From CAVBBU01 sp963593765 (lineage in GTDB: Bacteria; Bacillota; Clostridia; Lachnospirales; Lachnospiraceae): a DNA stretch of 12,260 bases. This document shows positions 1 through 6,886 of this stretch, piece by piece. The stretch covers positions 1 to 12,260 of the forward strand of contig CAVBBU010000064.1 in assembly GCA_963593765.1 (NCBI GenBank), given 5' to 3'. Every line of letters begins with the position of its first letter. The stretch's first letter is position 1. The notes below the pieces were generated by a model. The model worked only from the letters and a program-made list of their open reading frames with translations, made no database searches and was not told the DNA's origin. Position numbers and translations under genes: made by a program.

Positions 1-54
1 ATTGCTTATGAAGAAAACGAAGATTTATATAAAATGGGGAGCAAAACAACCTGA
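1..54 (+). CDS. Possible C-terminal tail of a convergent gene (partial)
   Basis: A frame open from the window edge encodes 17 residues ending ...YKMGSKTT and stops with TGA at 52-54. It would converge on the minus-strand aldo/keto reductase. Seventeen sense codons are too few to prove coding, and I recognise no family. An extension to the left of the window would decide it. Confidence 0.25.
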   Translation: MAYEENEDLYKMGSKTT

Positions 55-60
55 GTCTTG

Positions 61-130
61 GCACATATATGCAGGGATTAAATATAGCATATAAAAATTA
101 TACAAGCGTACCTGCATTATACGTATGTGC
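61..130. repeat. Imperfect inverted repeat downstream of the aldo/keto reductase
   Basis: GCACATA (61-67) pairs with TATGTGC (124-130), and TGCAGG (70-75) pairs with CCTGCA (111-116). The arms are separated by an asymmetric internal loop and a 35-nt AT-rich apical loop. It lies between the possible convergent gene tail and the end of the reductase gene, where a bidirectional terminator would be expected. There is no clean T-tract after either arm, so a terminator role is only a guess. Confidence 0.35.
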
Positions 131-165
131 TGCGAGAAGGACGTACGTTACACGAATATGGATAA

Positions 166-1011
166 TCACCTCTTATCAAACGTATCCGGATCTAGCTTTG
201 GTCCACCGCAGTATTCAAGCTCATCTATAAGCTTCATATCCTCTGCAGCTATCTCAAAGTCAAACACCTTTAGGTTGTCAACTATTCTTGATGGTGTAGA
301 TGACTTTGGTAGCGGTATGATATCATGCTGCAAATTCCATCTTATACATAACTGTGCAACACTCTTGTTATACTTAGCTGCAATCCTTAGAAGCTTCTCG
401 TTGTTAAGTACCTGGCTTCTTCCAAGCGGACTCCATGCCTCTACTGCTATATCATTTGCCTTGCAAAAATCTATAGTTTCCTTTTGATAAAATCCAGGGT
501 GGCACTCTATCTGATCTACCATAGGCTTTATGCTCGCACCCTCAAGAAGCGGCTTTAGATAAGGCACTGTAAAGTTACAAACTCCTATAGCCTTAGCCTT
601 TCCGCTTTTATATATATCCTCAAGTGCTCGCCATGTTTCATTATTAACATCAACCCACTTCTCTGAATAAATCGCATTAGCAGGCCAATGAATCATAAAC
701 AAATCAAGATAATCAAGCTGAAGCTTTTTAAGTGTATTATCAAAGGAAGCTATAGCCTTATCATATTCCCTGTTATTTACCCAAACCTTACTTGTTATAA
801 AAAGCTTATCTCTTGCTATGTCACTTTCCTTAAGTCCCTTTCCTATTCCCTCTTCATTTCCATAAAATGCTGCTGTATCTATATGGGTATATCCACTTTT
901 TATAGCTGTCTGAACTACACTGCTTGATGTTTCATCATCCATCAGCCATGTCCCAAAGCCTACACTCGGAATCTTATAACCATTATTAAGTACAAATTCT
1001 TTATCTAGCAT
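166..1011 (-). CDS. Aldo/keto reductase family oxidoreductase
   Basis: This is a cytosolic NAD(P)H-dependent reductase of the AKR superfamily, 281 residues, a normal length for the (beta/alpha)8 barrel. Numbering from the ATG at 1011, the catalytic tetrad is visible: Asp45 (HIDTAAFYG), Tyr50, Lys75 (TSKVW) and His108 (MIHWP). The NIG-type loop reads AIGVCNF, the strand around DQIECHP (166-172) is typical, and the C-terminal LPKSSTPSRIVDN (234-246) is the cofactor-phosphate binding segment. The frame also opens with an in-frame TTG at 1017, but AGGAGG at 1021-1026 is only 3 nt from TTG and 9 nt from ATG, so ATG is preferred. It begins 21 nt after the ecfT stop and is probably the last gene of the SAM hydrolase/ECF operon. 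It resembles the 2,5-diketo-gluconate/YvgN-like subgroup, but the substrate cannot be read from sequence. Confidence 0.93.
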   Translation of the reverse strand: MLDKEFVLNNGYKIPSVGFGTWLMDDETSSSVVQTAIKSGYTHIDTAAFYGNEEGIGKGLKESDIARDKLFITSKVWVNNREYDKAIASFDNTLKKLQLDYLDLFMIHWPANAIYSEKWVDVNNETWRALEDIYKSGKAKAIGVCNFTVPYLKPLLEGASIKPMVDQIECHPGFYQKETIDFCKANDIAVEAWSPLGRSQVLNNEKLLRIAAKYNKSVAQLCIRWNLQHDIIPLPKSSTPSRIVDNLKVFDFEIAAEDMKLIDELEYCGGPKLDPDTFDKR

Positions 1012-1020
1012 AATCAAAGT

Positions 1021-1026
1021 CCTCCT
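1021..1026 (-). promoter_or_regulatory. Ribosome binding site deciding the reductase start
   Basis: A perfect AGGAGG on the minus strand lies 9 nt from ATG 1011 and only 3 nt from the alternative TTG at 1017. The spacing supports the ATG start. Confidence 0.7.
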
Positions 1027-1032
1027 TTTATT

Positions 1033-1860
1033 TTATACAAACGGATTCCAATATCTTCCGCCATTAACAAAATTAAGTGTAACCGATATAGCTATAAATA
1101 CTATCCCTATAGCTATAGTTAGATAATCGCCAGTCTTAAAATCTCTGCCTCTATACCACGTTCTTTTACTTAGCTTTCCAAAGCATCTAAGCTCCATAGC
1201 ATTTGATATAGTTTCTATTCTATCTAAGCTTGAAAGTATAAGTGGTATAAGTATAGCCGATGCACCCTTTAATCTTTTAAATAAGCTTTCCTTGCCTGAT
1301 AGCTCCACGCCTCTTGCCTGCTGTGCAAGCGATATGTCATGAAACTCCTTCATAATATCAGGTATATATCTAAGCGCCAGTGATACTGAATATGAAACTC
1401 TGTAGCTTACGCCAAGCTTATTGAGTGATGCCGCAAACTCACTAGGCTGTGAGGTCGATACAAATGCTATAACTAGCGGTATAGTCGCTGTATATTTTAG
1501 TATAACATTTATATGATATAAAAGCTGCTGACTTGTTATAGTATATCTTCCTGCTATATGTAAAAGAACTGTTCTCGAGCCATATATACTAACTGCATGC
1601 TCTGGTGCAAAAAGATATATACATATATTATTTAATACTAAAAATATCAATGTAAATATAAGCAATGCCTTTACATCTCTAAGCCTGATTTTTGATAAAG
1701 GGAAAAGTGCAAATGCAAGTACTGTAAGCACAAGCAAAAATCTTGTATCAAATGTTATCATTGCCGCAAGACTCCAGCATATCATACAAGCAAACTTTGA
1801 AGCTCCTGTAAGACTATGCACTGGTGATTTTCTCGGAATATAATTAAACAGCTTTATCAT
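1033..1860 (-). CDS. ecfT: Energy-coupling factor (ECF) transporter T component
   Basis: This is the transmembrane scaffold of an ECF-type vitamin/metabolite importer, linking the S component in the membrane to the ATPase pair. The 275-residue length fits EcfT. Hydrophobic segments lie near 25-50, 66-84, 118-135 and 245-264. The cytoplasmic coupling region carries the A-R-G motif at 182-184 (AQQARGVEL) and a second Arg motif at 223-228 (ELRCFG). The usual form of the second motif has Gly after Arg; here it is Cys, a mild departure. The start ATG overlaps the stop of the upstream ATPase gene by 4 nt (ATGA), with GGGAGGTG as ribosome binding site, which indicates translational coupling. Isoleucine is strikingly ATA-biased (14 of the first 16 Ile codons). 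Confidence 0.93.
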   Translation of the reverse strand: MIKLFNYIPRKSPVHSLTGASKFACMICWSLAAMITFDTRFLLVLTVLAFALFPLSKIRLRDVKALLIFTLIFLVLNNICIYLFAPEHAVSIYGSRTVLLHIAGRYTITSQQLLYHINVILKYTATIPLVIAFVSTSQPSEFAASLNKLGVSYRVSYSVSLALRYIPDIMKEFHDISLAQQARGVELSGKESLFKRLKGASAILIPLILSSLDRIETISNAMELRCFGKLSKRTWYRGRDFKTGDYLTIAIGIVFIAISVTLNFVNGGRYWNPFV

Positions 1861-3566
1861 CCTCTAATCACCTCCCGCTCATAATCTATAAAATGCTGAG
1901 CGAAGCGTGACGCATCATCTATTCCACACTTTAATGAAAGCTCATATAATGATGTCTCCTTAAGATTAGCCCTTTTAATTATATCAGGATTAGTAAGTAT
2001 ATTTGATGATGTATCATCTGCTATAACTCTTCCGCCAGAAAATACGACAGCTCTGCTTGCATACTCAAGCATAAGATGCATATCATGCGTAATCATAACT
2101 ATGGTTATGCCCTTACGGCTTAGACCAACTAAAAATTCCATTATATCTGTATAATGCCTGTAGTCCTGTCCTGCTGTTGGCTCATCAAGAATAATTATGC
2201 TTGGAGACAGGGCAAGTATAGCTGCTATAGTAACTCTCTTTTTTTGGCCATAGCTTATAGCTGAGATAGGCCAGCTTCGCATGCTGTAAAGTCCGCACGT
2301 CTTAAGCACCTCATCTACCTTATCTCTAACCTCTCCCTCGGAAACTCCTCTAAGCCTTAGCCCAAGTGCAACCTCATCATATATAAAAGGCTTAGAAATC
2401 ATCTGATTTGGATTTTGCATTACATATCCTATGCGGTCAGCTCTTTCCTTTATGCTTAGGCCTGCAATACTTTTTCCGTTTAAAAATATTTCTCCGCTTT
2501 GCCCAGCTTCAAAGCCGCAAACAAGCTTAGACCAAGTAGACTTGCCTGCTCCGTTTGTTCCTACTATAGCAAGGAGTTCTCCTTCATTTACAGTAAGAGA
2601 TATATCCCTTATCGCATGAAAGCCATTTTCATAAGTAAAATCTATATTCCTTGTTTCAAGAATCGGCTTTTTCTCTGGCTGCTCCTTTTTCTTATCAGAG
2701 CTATTAAACCATGCCCTTACCTTTGACTTGTCATCATCAGTAAGCCCTATGGTTTTTATGCTATGTGGCTTTTTATCTTTGTCTATATCTACGCCTGCAT
2801 ATCTGAGTGCCGTAATATAAAGTGGCTCTCTGATTCCATTTTCCAAAAGAAGCTTTGATGATAAAAGCTCATCCGGCGATGCATCCGCTACTATATGCCC
2901 ATCGCTCATAAGAACTATTCTGTCTACATCTCTCCAAAGCACATCCTCAAGCCTATGCTCAATTATAATAACTGCCGCATCGGAATCATTTTTTATCTGA
3001 TCTATAAGCTCTATAGCCTGCTTCCCGGTATACGGATCGAGATTTGCAAGCGGCTCATCAAAAAGATATACCTTAACATCATCGACCATAATTCCGGCAA
3101 GCGACACTCTTTGCTTTTGCCCACCAGAAAGCTCATCTGGTGCATGCTCAAGGTGAGCCGATATAGAAACCTTATCTGCCACGGCTGCTACCCTCTTATG
3201 CATTTCGTCCTTAGGCATGCAGTCGTTTTCGAGAGCAAATGCTATATCCTCTGCAACTGAAAGACCTATAAACTGTCCATCTAGGTCCTGCAAAACTGTT
3301 CCGACTACCTTAGATATATCAAATATGCTTTGAGTTTTTACCTCTTTTTCATCTATGGTAAGGCTTCCTGTCTGCTCGCCCTTATAGGTAAAGGGAATAA
3401 GCCCATTAATACAATGTGCTAATGTAGACTTTCCGCAGCCAGATGGACCTGCTATAAGTATCTTCTCTCCCTTATGTATGTCTAGGTTAATATCATATAG
3501 TGTCGGCTCTGCCTGCGAATTATATTTAAATCCAAAATGCTTAAAGCTAATAAGCGGTTTGTCCAT
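1857..3566 (-). CDS. ECF transporter ATPase, two nucleotide-binding domains fused
   Basis: This peripheral ATPase powers the ECF importer. At 569 residues it carries both EcfA-type domains in one chain, as in YkoD-like proteins, rather than separate EcfA1/EcfA2. Domain 1 has Walker A GPSGCGKST (40-48), Q-loop Gln93, signature LSGGQ (146-150), Walker B VYLFDE (166-171) and switch His204. Domain 2 has Walker A GTNGAGKST (336-344), Q-loop Gln384, signature ISYGQ (437-441), Walker B IIILDE (457-462) and His494. The second signature has Tyr in place of the first Gly of SGGQ, a substitution I believe is common in this subgroup. A charged linker (about 285-302) joins the halves. It starts 6 nt after the S-component stop with only an A/G-rich Shine-Dalgarno (AAGAAAA), so translation is probably coupled to the upstream gene. 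Confidence 0.95.
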   Translation of the reverse strand: MDKPLISFKHFGFKYNSQAEPTLYDINLDIHKGEKILIAGPSGCGKSTLAHCINGLIPFTYKGEQTGSLTIDEKEVKTQSIFDISKVVGTVLQDLDGQFIGLSVAEDIAFALENDCMPKDEMHKRVAAVADKVSISAHLEHAPDELSGGQKQRVSLAGIMVDDVKVYLFDEPLANLDPYTGKQAIELIDQIKNDSDAAVIIIEHRLEDVLWRDVDRIVLMSDGHIVADASPDELLSSKLLLENGIREPLYITALRYAGVDIDKDKKPHSIKTIGLTDDDKSKVRAWFNSSDKKKEQPEKKPILETRNIDFTYENGFHAIRDISLTVNEGELLAIVGTNGAGKSTWSKLVCGFEAGQSGEIFLNGKSIAGLSIKERADRIGYVMQNPNQMISKPFIYDEVALGLRLRGVSEGEVRDKVDEVLKTCGLYSMRSWPISAISYGQKKRVTIAAILALSPSIIILDEPTAGQDYRHYTDIMEFLVGLSRKGITIVMITHDMHLMLEYASRAVVFSGGRVIADDTSSNILTNPDIIKRANLKETSLYELSLKCGIDDASRFAQHFIDYEREVIRG

Positions 3567-3572
3567 ATTGCT

Positions 3573-4124
3573 TTAGTTTTCTTTTCTTAGAGAACCCTTT
3601 TGTGGGCGTGCCTTTGTATATGCTATGCAAAGCAAAGTTCCTATTATTCCTGTTGAAATTATATTACCTGCACTTGTTGCTATGCCTTGAACGAAAACCT
3701 TTGATGCAGGCTCGCTATACATTAGTATATCTAATGTTGGTGCTAAAAGAAGCCATGATATTAGATGTGCTACTATCTGTGATATATTAAATATAACTGC
3801 TTCCTTTACTCCAAATACGCCATCTTCAAGCTTAACCTTCATTCCGGCAATACCCATTATAAGTCCGAAGATGCCTGAGCATATAACCCAGCTCCACCAA
3901 ACTCCCCAGCCTGCTATAAGGTCTGTTAAAAAGTGACCTATAAATGCCATAAGCATACCTGCTAGCGGTCCAAATAGCATTGCCATAACTGCTGCTACCG
4001 GATATTGCACGCTTATCTTAACATTTGGCACTGGTGTCGGTATCGATACATATGTACTGAGTACAAAAAACAGTGCAGCACCTATTCCTATTGCAACTAT
4101 TGTCTTTACTGATAGCTTTTCCAT
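3573..4124 (-). CDS. ECF transporter S component, UPF0397 family
   Basis: This small integral membrane protein of 183 residues is the substrate-binding subunit of the importer encoded with the next two genes. It has about five or six hydrophobic helices (near 7-28, 38-64, 75-94, 105-125, 142-168). The order of KISVQYPVAAVMAMLFGPLAGM, the helix with IGHFLTD and the tail ending in KGSLRKEN matches the UPF0397/ECF-ribofla_trS type. Databases often label this family a riboflavin S component, but homology alone does not fix the substrate. Its position directly after a SAM hydrolase gene makes a nucleoside, SAM-derived or sulfur metabolite at least as plausible. The small-residue stretch GIGAAL in helix 1 suits contact with EcfT. 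A strong GAGGAGGT ribosome binding site precedes the ATG. The gene begins 23 nt after the SAM hydrolase stop. Confidence 0.9.
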   Translation of the reverse strand: MEKLSVKTIVAIGIGAALFFVLSTYVSIPTPVPNVKISVQYPVAAVMAMLFGPLAGMLMAFIGHFLTDLIAGWGVWWSWVICSGIFGLIMGIAGMKVKLEDGVFGVKEAVIFNISQIVAHLISWLLLAPTLDILMYSEPASKVFVQGIATSAGNIISTGIIGTLLCIAYTKARPQKGSLRKEN

Positions 4125-4147
4125 AATTTTTACCTCCTCATAAGTAA

Positions 4148-4996
4148 TTATCCCCTGCTATCCTTTTGAAGCTCTATATGCCAGCTATTGCCTGTTCCTA
4201 TGTTGTAGGCCTTAGCGAAGCTTCCTTGATTTATAGCAACCGCCATACAATTAAGTGAATTCATATATATAAGCGGTTCTCCTACATATACATCTGCAAA
4301 GGAATGTGCATATATCATAGTATTCCTATACAGCGTTCTTGTGTCATTGCTTATAGTTACCTCTGCTCTGCTGTTTGGTTTAATCCCAAGCTTATCAAAC
4401 ATATCCTTAGGAATATTTGTCCAAAGGCTTCCAAATCTAATATCAAGAACATCTATAGTTCCCTTTATTATTCCATTCTCATACGTCGGCGGCACAGTCG
4501 GAAGCTCTAGCACGCTATCAACCGGCACCTCAGAGCCAACCTCTTCAAAGCTTATAATTCCTGCTGCTAATTTAGCTCCGGTAAAGGCATATACATCTCT
4601 TCCGTGGAAGGTATAGGACTCCTCAGAATTTGGTCTTCTGTTGTGAGTTTCATCTATCACCCTTGCCTTTTCTATGCCTATATTATTCTTAATGTGTGTA
4701 AGCGTTCCATTGTCCGGTGTAACTATATACTGTCCGCTTTTTGTTTTTACGACTATACTTCTTCTTGTCGAGCCAACACCCGGATCTACTACAGATACAA
4801 ATACAGTTCCCTCCGGCCAGTAGCCAACTGTCTGTATAAGTCTGTAGCTCGCCTCCCATATATTATACGGCTCTATACCGTGGGTTAGATTACTTATCTT
4901 AAGCTGTGGTGCTATAGAATATGCTACTCCATACATTGCACTAACAGCACCATCATCCAGCCCGAAATCACTTTGAAATACTAATTGATGCTCCAT
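4148..4996 (-). CDS. S-adenosyl-L-methionine hydrolase (adenosine-forming), DUF62 family
   Basis: The DUF62/SAM hydroxide adenosyltransferase family uses water to cleave SAM to adenosine and methionine, and is related to bacterial fluorinases and chlorinases. The 282-residue length is typical. Visible hallmarks are the N-terminal SDFGLDD (9-15, ribose-binding Asp10), VVDPGVG (69-75) and SFHGRD-like FHGRDVYAF (130-138). The Asp-Arg-His set described for the archaeal hydrolase maps to Asp71, Arg78 and His131, so the hydrolase reading is preferred over halogenase. The C-terminal beta domain has DIRFGSLWTNIP, where the family more often has Asn in place of Ser186 or so. AAGAGG lies 10 nt from the ATG. 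It is the first gene of the ECF cassette, behind its own promoter at 5037-5065. The link suggests the enzyme disposes of, or makes, a substrate connected to the importer. Confidence 0.92.
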   Translation of the reverse strand: MEHQLVFQSDFGLDDGAVSAMYGVAYSIAPQLKISNLTHGIEPYNIWEASYRLIQTVGYWPEGTVFVSVVDPGVGSTRRSIVVKTKSGQYIVTPDNGTLTHIKNNIGIEKARVIDETHNRRPNSEESYTFHGRDVYAFTGAKLAAGIISFEEVGSEVPVDSVLELPTVPPTYENGIIKGTIDVLDIRFGSLWTNIPKDMFDKLGIKPNSRAEVTISNDTRTLYRNTMIYAHSFADVYVGEPLIYMNSLNCMAVAINQGSFAKAYNIGTGNSWHIELQKDSRG

Positions 4997-5036
4997 AGCC
5001 TTATTACCTCTTAATGTCTACTTAAATGCAAGTCGT

Positions 5037-5065
5037 ATTTTATCAAATATATCCTGTTTAAGCAA
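5037..5065 (-). promoter_or_regulatory. Sigma-A-type promoter of the SAM hydrolase/ECF operon
   Basis: On the minus strand, TTGCTT (5065-5060) and TAAAAT (5042-5037) are separated by exactly 17 nt. They match TTGACA at 3 of 6 and TATAAT at 5 of 6 positions. It lies between the glycosyltransferase stop and the SAM hydrolase start, the only real intergenic space in the left block, so it probably makes the five-gene cassette an independent transcription unit with a leader of about 35 nt. Confidence 0.6.
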
Positions 5066-5071
5066 ATTTGC
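5062..5071. promoter_or_regulatory. 10-bp palindrome overlapping the -35 element (possible operator)
   Basis: GCAAATTTGC is a perfect palindrome that covers part of the -35 hexamer. Ten-base palindromes occur by chance several times per window of this size, so only the position makes it worth noting. No known regulator motif is claimed. Confidence 0.25.
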
Positions 5072-5075
5072 CCTC

Positions 5076-6023
5076 TTATTTTTCTGCCTCATCAAAGCCT
5101 AGCTTTTCTTCTACTATATATATAGGCCTATCCTTCATTTCTGTAAAAAGTATTCCTATATACTGACCTATAATTCCTATCAAAAAAAACATGATGGTAA
5201 ACATGAAGCAGATTAAAACTACCATAGTTGCATATCCGCTAGGCGTTCCTACCTTTGCCCATGTTACTATAGTATATATAGCAACTATAATTCCTATAAG
5301 TGCCGAAAAACCTCCAGCATACATTCCAAGTCTAAGCGGCATATCCGAAAAGTACATTATAGTATCTATCGAAAATCTAAAAAGCTTTTTAATAGAATAC
5401 TTACTTTCTCCTGCAACCCTAGCTGCTGCCTCGTATTCTATATCCTTAGTCTGAAAGCCTACTGACTGCACAAAGCCCCTAAGAAATCTTATCTTTTCTC
5501 TATAGCTACGCCTTAAAACCTCTGCGACTCTTTTTGATATTCCAAAAAAGTCCGATGCATTTTTCTTAAGCTTTACATCGCTTACCATATTGATAAAGCC
5601 ATAGAACGCACCTGATGTTATATTTTTTACAATGCCGGCAGACCTGTTTGCAGTTCTAACCATATTGATAACATCATAGCCCTCGTCAAATGCCTTAAGC
5701 ATATCCAGAATACGCTCTGGGGGGTGCTGCATATCCGCATCCATACATATAATCGCACTACCGCTTGCATGGTCGATTCCTGCTATCATAGCAGCCTCAT
5801 GTCCGAAGTTTCTTGAAAAGTGAATAGCCTTAGCCTTACTGTCAAGCCTTGTTATATTATAAATAATCGCACGACTTGAATCCGTACTGCCATCATTGAC
5901 AAGTAGTATCTCGTAATCCCAGCTGCTAGCTGTAAGTATTCTGCTTAGCCTGTCATACATCTTCGGAAGTGCCTCTGCCTCATTATATACAGAAACAACT
6001 ACCGACAGCTTTTTATTATCCAT
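5076..6023 (-). CDS. Family 2 glycosyltransferase, GtrB/DPM1-like, with two C-terminal membrane helices
   Basis: This is a membrane-anchored GT-A fold transferase of 315 residues. Homologues of this architecture move a sugar from a nucleotide donor to undecaprenyl phosphate at the cytoplasmic face. Seen here are VNDGSTD (42-48), the metal-binding DADMQHPPE (95-103), the downstream GESKYS segment (205-210) and two hydrophobic helices near 233-256 and 266-294, followed by a short charged tail. An in-frame TTG at 6041 would extend it by six residues and overlap licD, but ATG 6023 has AGGGAG at 6028-6033 and sits 10 nt past the licD stop, so it is preferred. The spacer of 4 nt is short. It is the last gene of the cassette with LicD and the GT-C-like protein. 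The sugar cannot be inferred. Confidence 0.92.
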   Translation of the reverse strand: MDNKKLSVVVSVYNEAEALPKMYDRLSRILTASSWDYEILLVNDGSTDSSRAIIYNITRLDSKAKAIHFSRNFGHEAAMIAGIDHASGSAIICMDADMQHPPERILDMLKAFDEGYDVINMVRTANRSAGIVKNITSGAFYGFINMVSDVKLKKNASDFFGISKRVAEVLRRSYREKIRFLRGFVQSVGFQTKDIEYEAAARVAGESKYSIKKLFRFSIDTIMYFSDMPLRLGMYAGGFSALIGIIVAIYTIVTWAKVGTPSGYATMVVLICFMFTIMFFLIGIIGQYIGILFTEMKDRPIYIVEEKLGFDEAEK

Positions 6024-6027
6024 AGCT

Positions 6028-6033
6028 CTCCCT
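6028..6033 (-). promoter_or_regulatory. Ribosome binding site for the glycosyltransferase
   Basis: AGGGAG lies 4 nt upstream of ATG 6023. The competing TTG at 6041 has only a weak purine run upstream. This favours ATG, although the short spacer leaves some doubt. Confidence 0.5.
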
Positions 6034-6876
6034 TTAACCAAATATCTCTATCCTATCGCTTCCATGCGACGGCTTTCTATCCTCCTTTGACGGAGGTGTC
6101 ATATAGTCGCCATATACCAAGGTAAGCACCTTGTCATACTCCCTTGGAACCTTTAGTTTTATATTTTCAAAATCCATGTAGCGGGTTTCGCATGTCCACT
6201 CTCTTCTTAATGTTACATACAGATAGTCTGGCTGATAATTGCTATAAAATATGTCTCTTGTTTTTTTTCTTCTAAACAACCTTGCAAATGTATCCTGCAC
6301 GCGGCATATGCTTCTTACGCTAAAGAGCCTTCCTATCCTAGCACCTGCTGCTACAAAAAGCCTATTAGGCAGCGAATATTTTTTGTAATCAATTTTATAT
6401 CTATGCCCCATAGCAAGAAGGTATACTGCCTTTTGCAGGGTTTTCATACCAAGTGCTAGTAGCTTATTTTTTGGAATATTATCCAGTATAAATATATCTA
6501 CCCAAAGATGATTTGTAATCTCGCCATAGTAGGCACTTTCATCGTCTGGCTTTCTTCGCCTGCTTGCCTCGTAAACTACTCTCGGAGTAAAATCAAAAAA
6601 TGCCTTGCCCTTATTATATTCATCCGGAAGAACTAAAAGCATACCATCAGGCAGCTCTCTTCTTGCAACCCTCTTAAAGACCTCCCAGCTTTTTCTTGTC
6701 ATGGCTATATCTACATCATCATCCCATGGTATAAATCCGCCATGCCTTACAGCCCCGATAAGCGTTCCTGCATCTAACACATAATCTATCTTATACTTTG
6801 TGCATATTCTCTCTATCTCTGATAATATTTTAAGATTAACCTCTTGAACCTCTAATAAACCGTAGCTATTGTCCAT
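6034..6876 (-). CDS. LicD family protein (phospho-substituent transferase)
   Basis: LicD proteins have a nucleotidyltransferase fold and attach phosphorylcholine or related phospho-groups, from a CDP-activated donor, to surface glycans such as teichoic acids or capsules. The 280-residue protein has the core LicD block at 37-57: GTLIGAVRHGGFIPWDDDV, with the acidic cluster Asp52-Asp54 and Asp56 for metal and nucleotide binding. It also has LWVDIFILD (124-132) and the C-terminal VYGDYMTPPSKEDR region (254-267). It is soluble or peripheral, with no signal peptide. It starts 10 nt after the membrane-protein gene, with AAGAGGTGG upstream. No choline kinase or cytidylyltransferase gene is in the window, so the donor is unknown; family members also transfer phospho-ribitol, phospho-glycerol or phospho-ethanolamine-type groups. 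Confidence 0.93.
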   Translation of the reverse strand: MDNSYGLLEVQEVNLKILSEIERICTKYKIDYVLDAGTLIGAVRHGGFIPWDDDVDIAMTRKSWEVFKRVARRELPDGMLLVLPDEYNKGKAFFDFTPRVVYEASRRRKPDDESAYYGEITNHLWVDIFILDNIPKNKLLALGMKTLQKAVYLLAMGHRYKIDYKKYSLPNRLFVAAGARIGRLFSVRSICRVQDTFARLFRRKKTRDIFYSNYQPDYLYVTLRREWTCETRYMDFENIKLKVPREYDKVLTLVYGDYMTPPSKEDRKPSHGSDRIEIFG

Positions 6877-6886
6877 ATGCCACCTC

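Noticed and set aside
125..487. Plus-strand 120-residue reading frame
   Set aside because: It lies antisense to the aldo/keto reductase, is serine/leucine-rich in the way shadow frames are, and has no good ribosome binding site.
2895..3260. Plus-strand 121-residue reading frame
   Set aside because: It is antisense to the first nucleotide-binding domain of the ECF ATPase, whose motifs are complete; no family resemblance.
4341..4616. Plus-strand 91-residue reading frame
   Set aside because: It is antisense to the SAM hydrolase, which carries all catalytic residues; composition is that of a shadow frame.
4997..5075. SAM riboswitch before the SAM hydrolase gene
   Set aside because: The intergenic space is only 79 nt, includes a promoter, and shows no paired elements of known SAM aptamers.
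6024..6041. TTG start extending the glycosyltransferase by six residues
   Set aside because: It would overlap licD and has a weaker ribosome binding site than ATG 6023. It cannot be fully excluded.
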